From an uncultured Collinsella sp. (lineage in GTDB: Bacteria > Actinomycetota > Coriobacteriia > Coriobacteriales > Coriobacteriaceae), in the NCBI GenBank assembly GCA_902476475.1, contig CABSDO010000031.1, forward strand, positions 1 to 20,000: DNA of 20,000 bases, in the 5' to 3' direction. The position numbers and the translations under genes were made by a program. A model generated the notes under the pieces. That model saw only the letters and a list, made by a program, of their open reading frames with translations. It ran no database searches and was not told the origin of the DNA. Positions 1-6,601 of the stretch are shown piece after piece. The stretch's first letter is position 1, and the number at the start of each line of letters is the position of its first letter.

Positions 1-568
1 GGAACTCGTCCATGGCGACGCAGCCCACGTCGGCGTCCTCACCCTCGCGCAGTGCATCGTTGGCAAGGATCTCTGCCGTGCAGCAGATGACGGGCGCTTT
101 GGTGTTGATATGCGTATCGCCGGTGATCATACCGACGTTATCGCGGCCGAGTACCTGTACCAGGTCGAAGAACTTTTCGCTGACCAGGGCCTTGATAGGG
201 GCCGTGTAATAGCAACGTTTGCCCTGCGCCATGCCCATAAAGAGCATGCCCAGCGCGACGAGTGATTTACCCGATCCGGTCGGTGTGCCCAAAATGACGT
301 GATCGCCGGCGGCCAGGTCCATGAGGGCCTCTTCTTGGTGATCCCACAGCTCAATGCCGCGGCTGCTCGTCCATTCAAAGAAGCGTTCGAAGGCCTGATC
401 GGGCGTGAGCCACGGTTCGGGCTCACTGCCGTCCTCGGGCTCCCACCAGGTGGGGGAGAGCGCGCCGAGCGAGCCAAACTCGGCTTCGGTTCCCGTGCCG
501 CCCGAGAATGAGCTGGCGGCCCCGGCGCCGGAGACGGTGCTGGTGGTATCTGTAGTGCTTTGCGTCAT
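1..568 (-). CDS. DUF3516-type Ski2-like DEAD/DEAH helicase, N-terminal part (truncated by window edge)
   Basis: The reading frame opens at an ATG (566-568) and stays open for 189 codons to the left edge, so the rest of the protein lies outside the window. Seen: a low-complexity Ser/Thr/Gly-rich N-terminus (residues 1-35), then helicase core motifs: Walker A TPTGSGKS at 95-102, motif Ia TAPIKALVSEKF at 122-133, GMITGD at 146-151, motif Ib-like ICCTAEILAN at 161-170 and the start of motif II, MDEF at 186-189. The spacing and wording of these motifs match the actinobacterial DUF3516 helicases, which are Ski2-like and presumed to act on RNA; the exact substrate is unknown. The ribosome site is weak (GAGAG about 12 nt upstream). 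A possible -10 (CATAAT, plus-strand 603-608) lies upstream, without a clear -35. Confidence 0.9.
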   Translation of the reverse strand, partial: MTQSTTDTTSTVSGAGAASSFSGGTGTEAEFGSLGALSPTWWEPEDGSEPEPWLTPDQAFERFFEWTSSRGIELWDHQEEALMDLAAGDHVILGTPTGSGKSLVALGMLFMGMAQGKRCYYTAPIKALVSEKFFDLVQVLGRDNVGMITGDTHINTKAPVICCTAEILANDALREGEDADVGCVAMDEF

Positions 569-878
569 GCGGGTTACTTTCTCTCGCGTTTGTCCGCCAT
601 CCATTATGGCGTAGCGGCGGCATGGGGTGCCGGCGCGAGTGAAAATGCAGGAAATGGGCGTTCCGCTCAGCTGTTTGGGACAGTCGATAACTAAGTGAGT
701 AGACTTTTTGCGATATCGCGAGCACATGACTTTTGCGTAAGGGCTCTACCTGCAGTTTTAGTTTTCGCCATACGGGTTGTGCTTGGCTATTGCCAAAAAG
801 ACTACTCACTTAGGTTTGAGGGCCGCCCGTCGGCGCCTATTTGCGCCTGTTTACTGGCGCCGCGACTGTCAAAAGCCC
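569..878. other. Intergenic region between helicase and trmB
   Basis: These 310 bases hold no convincing gene; short frames here lack a ribosome site and recognisable domains. They contain the possible helicase -10 (603-608), the 123-bp inverted-repeat element at 691-813, and a small GC hairpin GGCGC/GCGCC (832-836 with 843-847) followed by another GGCGCC at 856-861, which is downstream of trmB on the minus strand. No run of T follows that hairpin on either strand, so it is a poor intrinsic terminator. Confidence 0.6.
691..813. repeat. 123-bp element bounded by 20-bp inverted repeats (MITE-like or large hairpin)
   Basis: The left arm CTAAGTGAGTAGACTTTTTG (691-710) is the reverse complement of the right arm at 794-813 except at one position (19 of 20). 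Inside the arms, AGCACA (721-726) can also pair with TGTGCT (778-783). The left arm runs into a perfect palindrome GCGATATCGC (710-719). The centre is not coding. There is no clear target-site duplication outside the arms. This could be a miniature inverted-repeat element, a repeated intergenic palindrome, or a structured RNA end shared by the converging minus-strand unit and anything on the plus strand. No second copy is visible in this window. Confidence 0.6.
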
Positions 879-1718
879 CTAGGACTCCTGCGGCAGACGT
901 TTTTTGCCTTTTCGGGCGCGGTTTTTAAAGTTCTCGACGGCCTCTTCCATGCCCAGGGGCACATAGGTGAGCTCATCGAGGTCGTCGGGCAGGTAACATG
1001 CAAGACTTTGCTCCTGCGCGCGGCCCGCTTCGACTTGCTCATGGGTGGGCTCGGAACCGGGCGTAGCACAGATGCCATAGACGACCGCGCCCATCTCGCG
1101 CGTGCGGCATTCGTACTCGGTCTCGGGATGCTCGGGATGGTCGCGGCGGACGTCGTCACTTACCCAAAGCGTATCGTAGCCGGCCGCGGCAAACTGTCCC
1201 AGGGCGTAATCGCGCAATGGCTTGCTGTCGGTTCGCAGCGTGACGGTAGCGCCGGCTGCAAGGAGCGGGCGGTAGAGCATCAAAAGGTCGACATGGACGA
1301 GTCGCTTTTTGGCGTACTTGGCCTTGGGCTGCGGCGTGGGAAAGTTGATGGTTATGGCTTCGAGCTCGCCTGCGGCAAACAACTGCGGCAGCGATGCGGC
1401 GCCTCGGGGCAGGACGAGTGCGTTGGATAACTCCTGCTCGCAGATTTTCTGTGCGGCATAGGCGATGCAGATGGGCTCCTGGTCCATACCGACAAAGAGC
1501 GTGTTTGGCTCGCGGGCCGCGCGCTCTACAAGATACGTTCCCTTGCCACAGCCAAGATCCAGGTGAAGGTGTTCGAAGGGCTTGCTGCCTGCGGGCGCAC
1601 AGGCCCCGCGCCAATCTCCGGCATAGGCCTCGGGGTTCGTCTCAATCGCATCGGCGTAGCGCTCCAGGCGCTCCTCGAGCACAAAGTTCTTAGGCGTGCG
1701 AACGTGGACGGCTCCCAT
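879..1718 (-). CDS. trmB: tRNA (guanine-N7-)-methyltransferase TrmB, divergent
   Basis: 279 aa. TrmB uses S-adenosylmethionine to make m7G46 in the tRNA variable loop. Seen: SAM motif I LHLDLGCGKGTYLVERA (51-67), acidic loop GMDQEP (77-82), the TrmB signature INFPTPQPKAKYAKKRLVH (124-142), LRTDSKPLRDY (161-171) and the C-terminal TEYE box (200-203). The signature is unusual: family members normally read FPDPWPK..H..RRL, but here Asp is Thr128, Trp is Gln130, His is Tyr135 and the first Arg is Lys138. An extra ~60-residue acidic then basic tail follows residue 220. Start chosen at ATG 1718, with AAGGAG about 5 nt upstream. No operon partner overlaps it. TrmB is the best family fit, but the altered active-site loop means activity or substrate may differ. 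Confidence 0.8.
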   Translation of the reverse strand: MGAVHVRTPKNFVLEERLERYADAIETNPEAYAGDWRGACAPAGSKPFEHLHLDLGCGKGTYLVERAAREPNTLFVGMDQEPICIAYAAQKICEQELSNALVLPRGAASLPQLFAAGELEAITINFPTPQPKAKYAKKRLVHVDLLMLYRPLLAAGATVTLRTDSKPLRDYALGQFAAAGYDTLWVSDDVRRDHPEHPETEYECRTREMGAVVYGICATPGSEPTHEQVEAGRAQEQSLACYLPDDLDELTYVPLGMEEAVENFKNRARKGKKRLPQES

Positions 1719-1782
1719 GAGGCTCCTTGGTCATAAGTATGGAACGCATAACTGCATGTTCCGGTAATGGGTTGGAAGGGGT

Positions 1783-1836
1783 GGGCACGACGTGCCCGAA
1801 AGATGCGGTGCGGCTCGACGGAGAGTCGTCGGTGCC
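1783..1836. other. Two small hairpins downstream of the class I methyltransferase
   Basis: GGGCAC/GTGCCC (1783-1788 with 1792-1797, a palindrome centred on one A) and CGACG/CGTCG (1816-1820 with 1827-1831, loop GAGAGT) follow the methyltransferase gene on the minus strand; the second touches its stop codon. Neither is followed by a T run, so they may stabilise or mark the 3' end rather than act as classic terminators. Confidence 0.35.
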
Positions 1837-2708
1837 TACAGGCGCTTGAGAATCACATAGCGGTTGAGCTCGCCGCTACGACCGTCGGCATGGAAGCGCT
1901 CAAGCTCGCGCACGGGGACCTCGCCGCTCTTGTAGAACGTACGGACGCCGCGCACCAGGTCAGTGATCTGCTGATCGTCAAAGTGATGGCAATAGCGGTA
2001 GGCGTGGCGGTCGTTTTGCCAGCCAATGAGGTGGTCGCCGGCCTCAAACTGCGCGGAGTCGTAGCCCTCAAACGGCGGGGTGAGCTCGGCGCGGGCTTCG
2101 GCGCGAACGGCCTTGCGCGCCATGCGCTCGTCGTTCATAAACTCCCAAAAGCTAATGGCGATGATGCCGCCCGGGCGCGTCTGGCGCACCAAGGCGTCGA
2201 GCACGCGCACGCGGTATTCGCACGACGGCACGTGGTGCATAAAGCCAAAGCAGACCGAGATGTCGGCGAGCGGTGCGTCGAAAAGCACGTCGGGTGTCTC
2301 GGCGGGGTTGAGCTTCATAAGGGCGTCGAGCACATCGAGCTCCTGGAAGTGCAGGTTGGGAATGCGCAGGGCGTGGCCGCGTGCATCGATAGCGAGGTCT
2401 TGGCACGAGTCGACGCCATAGAACTCAAACGGACAGCTGGCATCTGCCGAGGGATTTGCGCCGTCGACGCCCTTGGCGGCAAGTGCGCCGCCGGCGGCAA
2501 AGTTCTCGAATCGCATATTGCCGCAGGCAAGATCGAAGACGCGGACGGGATGCTCGATCGTAGCGACGTCGAGCTGCCCGAGCGCGATGTCCATGGTGCG
2601 CACCCAGCCGGGCCATGGGGCCTGGCGCGTATCGGAAAAGGAGGCGGAGTGCTCGCGATAGAACGTATTGTTGAGCTGGATGAGCGATGAGGCGAAATCG
2701 CGGTTCAC
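1836..2708 (-). CDS. Class I SAM-dependent methyltransferase, substrate unknown
   Basis: 290 aa from the chosen GTG at 2708, which has GGAGGGAG about 9 nt upstream; an in-frame upstream extension to 2843 has no better ribosome site and would run through the promoter-like region. Seen: motif I VFDLACGNMRFENF (57-70), acidic end of strand 2 FYGVDS (96-101), ELDVLDAL (123-130), motif IV region ADISVCFGFMHHVP (148-161) and post-motif RPGGIIAISFWEF (178-190). The pattern is that of small-molecule or tRNA-type Rossmann methyltransferases; the ACGNMRF variant replaces the usual Gly before Arg by Met. The conserved Arg-rich C-terminal half does not let me name a substrate. It is transcribed divergently from the XRE regulator, whose putative operator overlaps its promoter, so it may be under that regulator's control. 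Confidence 0.85.
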   Translation of the reverse strand: MNRDFASSLIQLNNTFYREHSASFSDTRQAPWPGWVRTMDIALGQLDVATIEHPVRVFDLACGNMRFENFAAGGALAAKGVDGANPSADASCPFEFYGVDSCQDLAIDARGHALRIPNLHFQELDVLDALMKLNPAETPDVLFDAPLADISVCFGFMHHVPSCEYRVRVLDALVRQTRPGGIIAISFWEFMNDERMARKAVRAEARAELTPPFEGYDSAQFEAGDHLIGWQNDRHAYRYCHHFDDQQITDLVRGVRTFYKSGEVPVRELERFHADGRSGELNRYVILKRL

Positions 2709-2754
2709 GGCGCGGGACTCCCTCCGTTGGCGGTGCGGAATAAACAGTACGACC

Positions 2755-2784
2755 ATACTACCGTTAACGCCGCAACGGGGACAA
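2755..2784 (-). promoter_or_regulatory. Putative promoter of the class I methyltransferase gene
   Basis: On the minus strand TTGTCC (2779-2784) and TAGTAT (2755-2760) are separated by 18 bp, each matching 4 of 6 consensus bases. Transcription would begin near 2748, giving a leader of about 40 nt before the GTG at 2708. Confidence 0.45.
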
Positions 2785-2855
2785 CCGAGCTGCGGGTCAT
2801 TGCTCTGTTTGGACACATTTCCGCAGCTCATATGTGCCCGCAACCGCCGGTTGTC
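2780..2855. promoter_or_regulatory. Nested inverted repeats in divergent promoter region (candidate operator)
   Basis: GACAACCG (2780-2787) is the reverse complement of CGGTTGTC (2848-2855), and inside it GAGCTGCGG (2787-2795) is a perfect 9-bp match to CCGCAGCTC (2821-2829). The right outer arm is also part of a local palindrome CAACCG-C-CGGTTG (2841-2853). The left outer arm overlaps the -35 of the methyltransferase promoter. This arrangement between a helix-turn-helix gene and a divergent gene suggests an autoregulatory operator; that is inference. Confidence 0.5.
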
Positions 2856-2975
2856 AAAAATCTCACTAGAATAGGTGGCATGCTTTTGGCGGTGGCGGAT
2901 AGATTTTTAACTGTGCAAGGCGCCTTAAGAACAAAAACGGTCCGGCGGCACGGCTGGCATCACATAGGAGGAACC

Positions 2976-3698
2976 ATGAATGTAGAAACTGCGCAGCGGC
3001 TCGCCGACCTTCGTCGCAGCAAAGGCTTTAGCCAAGAAGGGCTGGCACGAAAACTGGGACTGTCCCGCCAAGCGGTCAGTAAATGGGAGCGTGCGGAGAG
3101 CTCGCCCGATACCGAGAACCTGATCTCGCTCGCCAAACTCTATGGCGTGAGCCTGGACGAGCTGCTCAATCCGAGCGATGAGATCGAGGACGATATCGAG
3201 TTTGAGAACGAGGACCGCGCCCGTCAGCGCGAGGCTGAGGCGGCAGAGCGTGCTCGCACCCAAGAGGCGGCGGCGCGCGCTACCGAGGCGGCAACACAGG
3301 CGAGTGATGCTGCGGCCAAGGCGGCGCAGGCGGCAAGCTGGAGTGCGCAGGCCGCCAATGCCGCTACGGCGCAGGCGACGAGTGGCACCGCGGTTGGCTC
3401 GACTCCGGTGAAGGGCCCGTTCCAGTCGTTCCCGTATTGGGCCGTGTGCTGGCTGCTGTTCTTTTTGCTGATGTTCCTGTTTGGTGCCGGCCCCTTTGCC
3501 GCGCTGATCTTCTTCACGATTCCCATCTATCACTGGGTGGCGCGTGCGCTCGATGGCGATTGGGCGCGCGGGGATATTCAGGTTGGTCCGGCGTCGGTGG
3601 CGATCAAGGCCCAGGGGAAGGATGCTTCTGCGGAACCTGATGCTGACGTGGCTACCACGACCACCGCTGAGCCATGTGCCAAAGAGGGTGACGAATGA
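2976..3698 (+). CDS. XRE-family regulator with C-terminal membrane domain
   Basis: 240 aa. ATG 2976 is chosen because AGGAGG lies 4 nt upstream; upstream in-frame extension is not supported. Seen: Cro/CI-type helix-turn-helix at 3-64, with GFSQEGLARKLGLSRQAVSKWE spanning residues 17-38, typical of the SinR/HTH_3 family; an acidic linker 67-80; a long Ala/Gln/Arg-rich helix 81-137, probably a coiled coil; two hydrophobic segments at about 154-171 and 173-190; and a hydrophilic, acidic tail. Such membrane-tethered XRE proteins can sense the envelope and act on nearby genes. It overlaps the DUF4097 gene by 4 nt, so the two are translationally coupled. DNA target and signal are unknown; the palindromes just upstream are the obvious candidate site. 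Confidence 0.88.
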   Translation: MNVETAQRLADLRRSKGFSQEGLARKLGLSRQAVSKWERAESSPDTENLISLAKLYGVSLDELLNPSDEIEDDIEFENEDRARQREAEAAERARTQEAAARATEAATQASDAAAKAAQAASWSAQAANAATAQATSGTAVGSTPVKGPFQSFPYWAVCWLLFFLLMFLFGAGPFAALIFFTIPIYHWVARALDGDWARGDIQVGPASVAIKAQGKDASAEPDADVATTTTAEPCAKEGDE

Positions 3699-4597
3699 TG
3701 AAGCTTTCGCATGAATCCAAGGTACGCCTGGGTGTTGGCATCGGAGCGTTTGTGCTCATTGTTGGGCTTGTCTTTGGCGTTTCGCGGACATTGATTCATT
3801 TTGATGGCCCGTGGAATCTCGACGATGTTGTATCCGGCCTGTCTGGTATGGACGATGTGGTGGACGAGGGCGATCTTTTGGATGACGGTAACTATTCCGC
3901 TCGGCCTCAACAGCTTTCGAGCGAAACGTTTGATGCCGACGCGTTCACATCGCTTGACTTGGACGTGACGTCGGGCACGGTCGAGGTCAAACACGTCTCC
4001 GGCGGGCCAGTGCGCGTGATTGAAAGCGGTCGCGTGGCAACGGGGACCGTTGCCTTCGATGCGGCAACCCAGAACCTGGCCGAAATCAAGGGCTCTACGC
4101 TCAAGATTCGCCAGTTCGATTGCGATGACGAGCGCGCCATTGACCGCACGGTTACCGTCGAACTGCCGCGCAAAGTTGCCGATAACATGGTGGGCATTAC
4201 AGCGAATGTAGGATCGGGTGATCTGACGGTCGCGGGCATTGCGTGTCATGACCTCAACCTGACTCTGGACTCGGGAGACGTTGAGTTTACGGGCACCGTG
4301 ACCGATACCCTGAATGCCGAGGTCGGTTCGGGCGATGTGACGTTCGAGCTTTACCCGGCCCCCACGAAGTCGATGGACGTGAGTGTGGGCTCGGGCGATG
4401 TGGAGATGACGGTTCCGAACTCGACGGGCTTTAAGGCGAGCCTCACCTTGGGCAGCGGCGACTTCGAGAGCGATTTCCTTCCGCTTGGCTACGACGGCGA
4501 GACCATTTTGAATCTTGAATTCGATAACGGTGACAAGTCTGCCACGTATCGTTTTGAGGTCGGTTCGGGCGACATGTCGTTTGATTCGGAGTATTGA
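3695..4597 (+). CDS. Membrane-anchored DUF4097 beta-repeat protein
   Basis: 300 aa (299 if the second ATG at 3698 is used). Seen: a basic N-terminus and one transmembrane segment (about 12-29), an acidic spacer, then from about residue 85 a beta-helix-like region in which SGD or GSGD recurs at 173-176, 193-195, 211-214, 232-235, 253-256 and 290-292 at roughly 20-residue spacing. This is the pattern of DUF4097/LiaG-like putative adhesin or envelope proteins, whose beta-strand repeats face the outside. Because it overlaps the XRE membrane regulator (ATGA), it is likely the regulator's partner or target in an envelope-stress response; this is inference by analogy with LiaFG and PspC-DUF4097 neighbourhoods. 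No sortase motif or catalytic residues are seen. Confidence 0.82.
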   Translation: MMKLSHESKVRLGVGIGAFVLIVGLVFGVSRTLIHFDGPWNLDDVVSGLSGMDDVVDEGDLLDDGNYSARPQQLSSETFDADAFTSLDLDVTSGTVEVKHVSGGPVRVIESGRVATGTVAFDAATQNLAEIKGSTLKIRQFDCDDERAIDRTVTVELPRKVADNMVGITANVGSGDLTVAGIACHDLNLTLDSGDVEFTGTVTDTLNAEVGSGDVTFELYPAPTKSMDVSVGSGDVEMTVPNSTGFKASLTLGSGDFESDFLPLGYDGETILNLEFDNGDKSATYRFEVGSGDMSFDSEY

Positions 4598-4641
4598 GGC
4601 AGACGAAAGCCTAGGCGAAGATATAGACGCGCTGTTTGATG

Positions 4642-4675
4642 AAGGCGCCGAAGCCGAGATCGGCTCCGGCGCCTT
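4642..4675. terminator. Strong hairpin downstream of the DUF4097 gene
   Basis: AAGGCGCCG (4642-4650) pairs with CGGCGCCTT (4667-4675) and, past one A-C mismatch, AGCCG (4652-4656) pairs with CGGCT (4661-4665) around loop AGAT. The 3' side reads TTTGCCTTTA, a moderate T-rich tail. It sits 45 nt after the DUF4097 stop and only 18 nt before the elp3 start, so it should end the upstream unit. Confidence 0.65.
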
Positions 4676-4681
4676 TGCCTT

Positions 4682-4687
4682 TACAAT
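4682..4687 (+). promoter_or_regulatory. -10 box of a probable leaderless elp3 transcript
   Basis: TACAAT (5 of 6 to TATAAT) ends 6 nt before the ATG at 4694, placing the expected +1 on or next to the start codon. There is no AGGAGG-like site between. No good -35 is seen 16-18 bp upstream, where the terminator hairpin lies. Leaderless mRNAs of this geometry are common in Actinomycetota. Confidence 0.5.
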
Positions 4688-4693
4688 GGGGTC

Positions 4694-6601
4694 ATGGAAC
4701 AGATTATCTTGAACATACTCGAGGCTCTGCGTCGCGGCGAGACCGTGGACGACAAGGCGCTCGTCAAACTGATACATGCCGAGGCGCGCCGTGAGGGTGC
4801 CGACAAACGCGATTTGGCCAAGCGTCGCCTGCTGCCGTTTTACCAGCGGGTAAAGCGTGAGGAGCCGGCTCGTTGGGCTGGGTGGAATGTCGATGCCGAG
4901 CTGGAACGTCAACTGCTGCAGGTGCTGCGTATGAAGCCGCGCCGAACGGCTTCGGGCGTGGCGACCATTACCGTCATCACCAAGCCGTGGCCGTGCTCGG
5001 GCGATTGCCTGTTTTGCCCCAACGACCTGCGTATGCCCAAAAGCTATCTGCATGCCGAGCCCGCGTGCGCCCGTGCGGAGCAAAATTGCTTCGATCCATA
5101 TCTGCAGGTGAGCGCCCGTTTGACGGCGCTTTCGCAGATGGGGCATGCGACCGATAAGATCGAGCTCATTGTGCTTGGCGGTACCTGGAGCGACTATCCG
5201 GAAGGCTATCAGACATGGTTTATGTCGGAGCTTTTCCGTGCGCTCAATGACGATGCCGTCGCCGGCGTGGCGGCAAACCCCATGTTGGCGCGTCCGGGCA
5301 TCAGTCGTGCCGAGGCGGGGCGCCTGCTCGATGACGCTCCCGCCGATGCCCTGCCGCCGGTGGTAGCGGAGCGCCGCGAGCGCTATCGGGCTGCCGGTAT
5401 TGCGACAGACGAGGCTGAGCTTGCTGCCGGCGTTGCCGACGAGCAGAGTCGTGTGGATGCCGCCGTGGGTGGCTATAACCGCGCGTTGCGTCGTCTGTAC
5501 GGTTCCGGTACGCCGTGGGGCGAGGTTGCCGAGTGGCAAACGGCAACGATGGAGGAGCTCGAGCGTCAGCAGCGCATCAACGAGACGGCGAAGCATCGTG
5601 TGGTGGGGCTCGTTATCGAGACACGCCCCGATGCCGTAACACCGCAAGCCCTCGCGCTCATTCGCCTCCTGGGCTGCACCAAGATTCAGATGGGTATCCA
5701 GAGCCTCGACCAGCACCTGCTCGATATCAACGAGCGTCGCATTTCGGTGGCGCAGATCGAGCGGGCGTTTTCGCTTGCGCGCCTGTTTGGCTTTAAGATC
5801 CACGCGCATTTTATGCTCAACTTGCTGGGAGCCACGCCCGAGGGGGACAAGCGCGACTACGAGCGCTTTATGACCGAAGGGGCCTTTATGCCCGACGAGG
5901 TCAAGGTTTACCCGTGCGCGCTCATCGAGGGCTCGCGTCTGGTGGGCTGCTATGAGCGCGGCGAGTGGCGTCCCTATACCGAGGAAGAGCTGCTCGATGT
6001 GCTGGCCGACGATATCGTGGTGACGCCGGCGTTCTGCCGCATCAGCCGCATGATCCGCGACTTTAGCTCCGATGACATCATGGTGGGCAACAAGAAGCCC
6101 AACCTGCGTCAGCTCGTTGAGAACCGCCTGGCGGCTCGTGGGGAAGGCGCGACGGTGCGCGAGATTCGCTATCGCGAGATCAGTACCGCGGGTGCCGACC
6201 TGGATGAGCTGACCCTTGACGAGGGAGTGGCGTACGAGACGCCGGTAACACACGAGCGCTTTTTGCAGTGGGTGACGCCGCAGGGCAAGATCGCGGGCTT
6301 TTTGCGGTTGTCGCTGCCCGACCATTCGTTTGTTGCCGCGCATGCGGACGAGTTGCCGACGACGCCGGACGAGGCGATGATTCGTGAGGTGCACGTGTAT
6401 GGCATGGCGGCACGCGTGGGGGATCAAGGTCAGGCGGCTCAGCATCACGGTCTGGGGCGTCTGCTCGTGGAGCGTGCGTGTGAGATTGCCCGGGATGCGG
6501 GTTATGCACGTATCAACGTGATTAGCGCGATTGGCACACGCGAGTACTATCGCCATCTTGGATTTTATGACCATGGCCTTTATCTGCAAAAGGAGCTCTA
6601 G
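4694..6601 (+). CDS. elp3: Elongator-like protein 3 (radical SAM / GNAT tRNA U34-modifying enzyme)
   Basis: 635 aa. Elp3 installs cm5-type modifications on wobble uridine of tRNA, using a radical SAM domain and an acetyl-CoA-binding GNAT domain. Seen: KPRRTASGVA (81-90) leading to the iron-sulfur motif with Cys101, Cys105 and Cys108 (CX3CX2C), LGGTWSDYP (161-169), NETAKHRVVGLVIETRPD (296-313), IQMGIQSLD downstream, and a C-terminal GNAT domain with HHGLGRLLVERA and INVISAIGTREYYRHLGF. Relative to usual Elp3 proteins there is a charged, Ala-rich insertion of roughly 90 residues (about 187-280) between the SAM core halves. No Elp1 or Elp2 is present, as expected for bacteria. Start ATG 4694 probably leaderless. 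Stop TAG abuts the next start, so the two genes form an operon. Confidence 0.93.
   Translation: MEQIILNILEALRRGETVDDKALVKLIHAEARREGADKRDLAKRRLLPFYQRVKREEPARWAGWNVDAELERQLLQVLRMKPRRTASGVATITVITKPWPCSGDCLFCPNDLRMPKSYLHAEPACARAEQNCFDPYLQVSARLTALSQMGHATDKIELIVLGGTWSDYPEGYQTWFMSELFRALNDDAVAGVAANPMLARPGISRAEAGRLLDDAPADALPPVVAERRERYRAAGIATDEAELAAGVADEQSRVDAAVGGYNRALRRLYGSGTPWGEVAEWQTATMEELERQQRINETAKHRVVGLVIETRPDAVTPQALALIRLLGCTKIQMGIQSLDQHLLDINERRISVAQIERAFSLARLFGFKIHAHFMLNLLGATPEGDKRDYERFMTEGAFMPDEVKVYPCALIEGSRLVGCYERGEWRPYTEEELLDVLADDIVVTPAFCRISRMIRDFSSDDIMVGNKKPNLRQLVENRLAARGEGATVREIRYREISTAGADLDELTLDEGVAYETPVTHERFLQWVTPQGKIAGFLRLSLPDHSFVAAHADELPTTPDEAMIREVHVYGMAARVGDQGQAAQHHGLGRLLVERACEIARDAGYARINVISAIGTREYYRHLGFYDHGLYLQKEL

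Noticed and set aside
1767..2690. A 307-codon plus-strand frame
   Set aside because: It lies opposite the class I methyltransferase gene, whose motifs and ribosome site are clear; the antisense product shows no domain.
1836..2843. An extended 335-residue start for the class I methyltransferase
   Set aside because: The extra N-terminal residues would be translated from the promoter and operator-like region, and the GTG at 2708 has a strong ribosome site.
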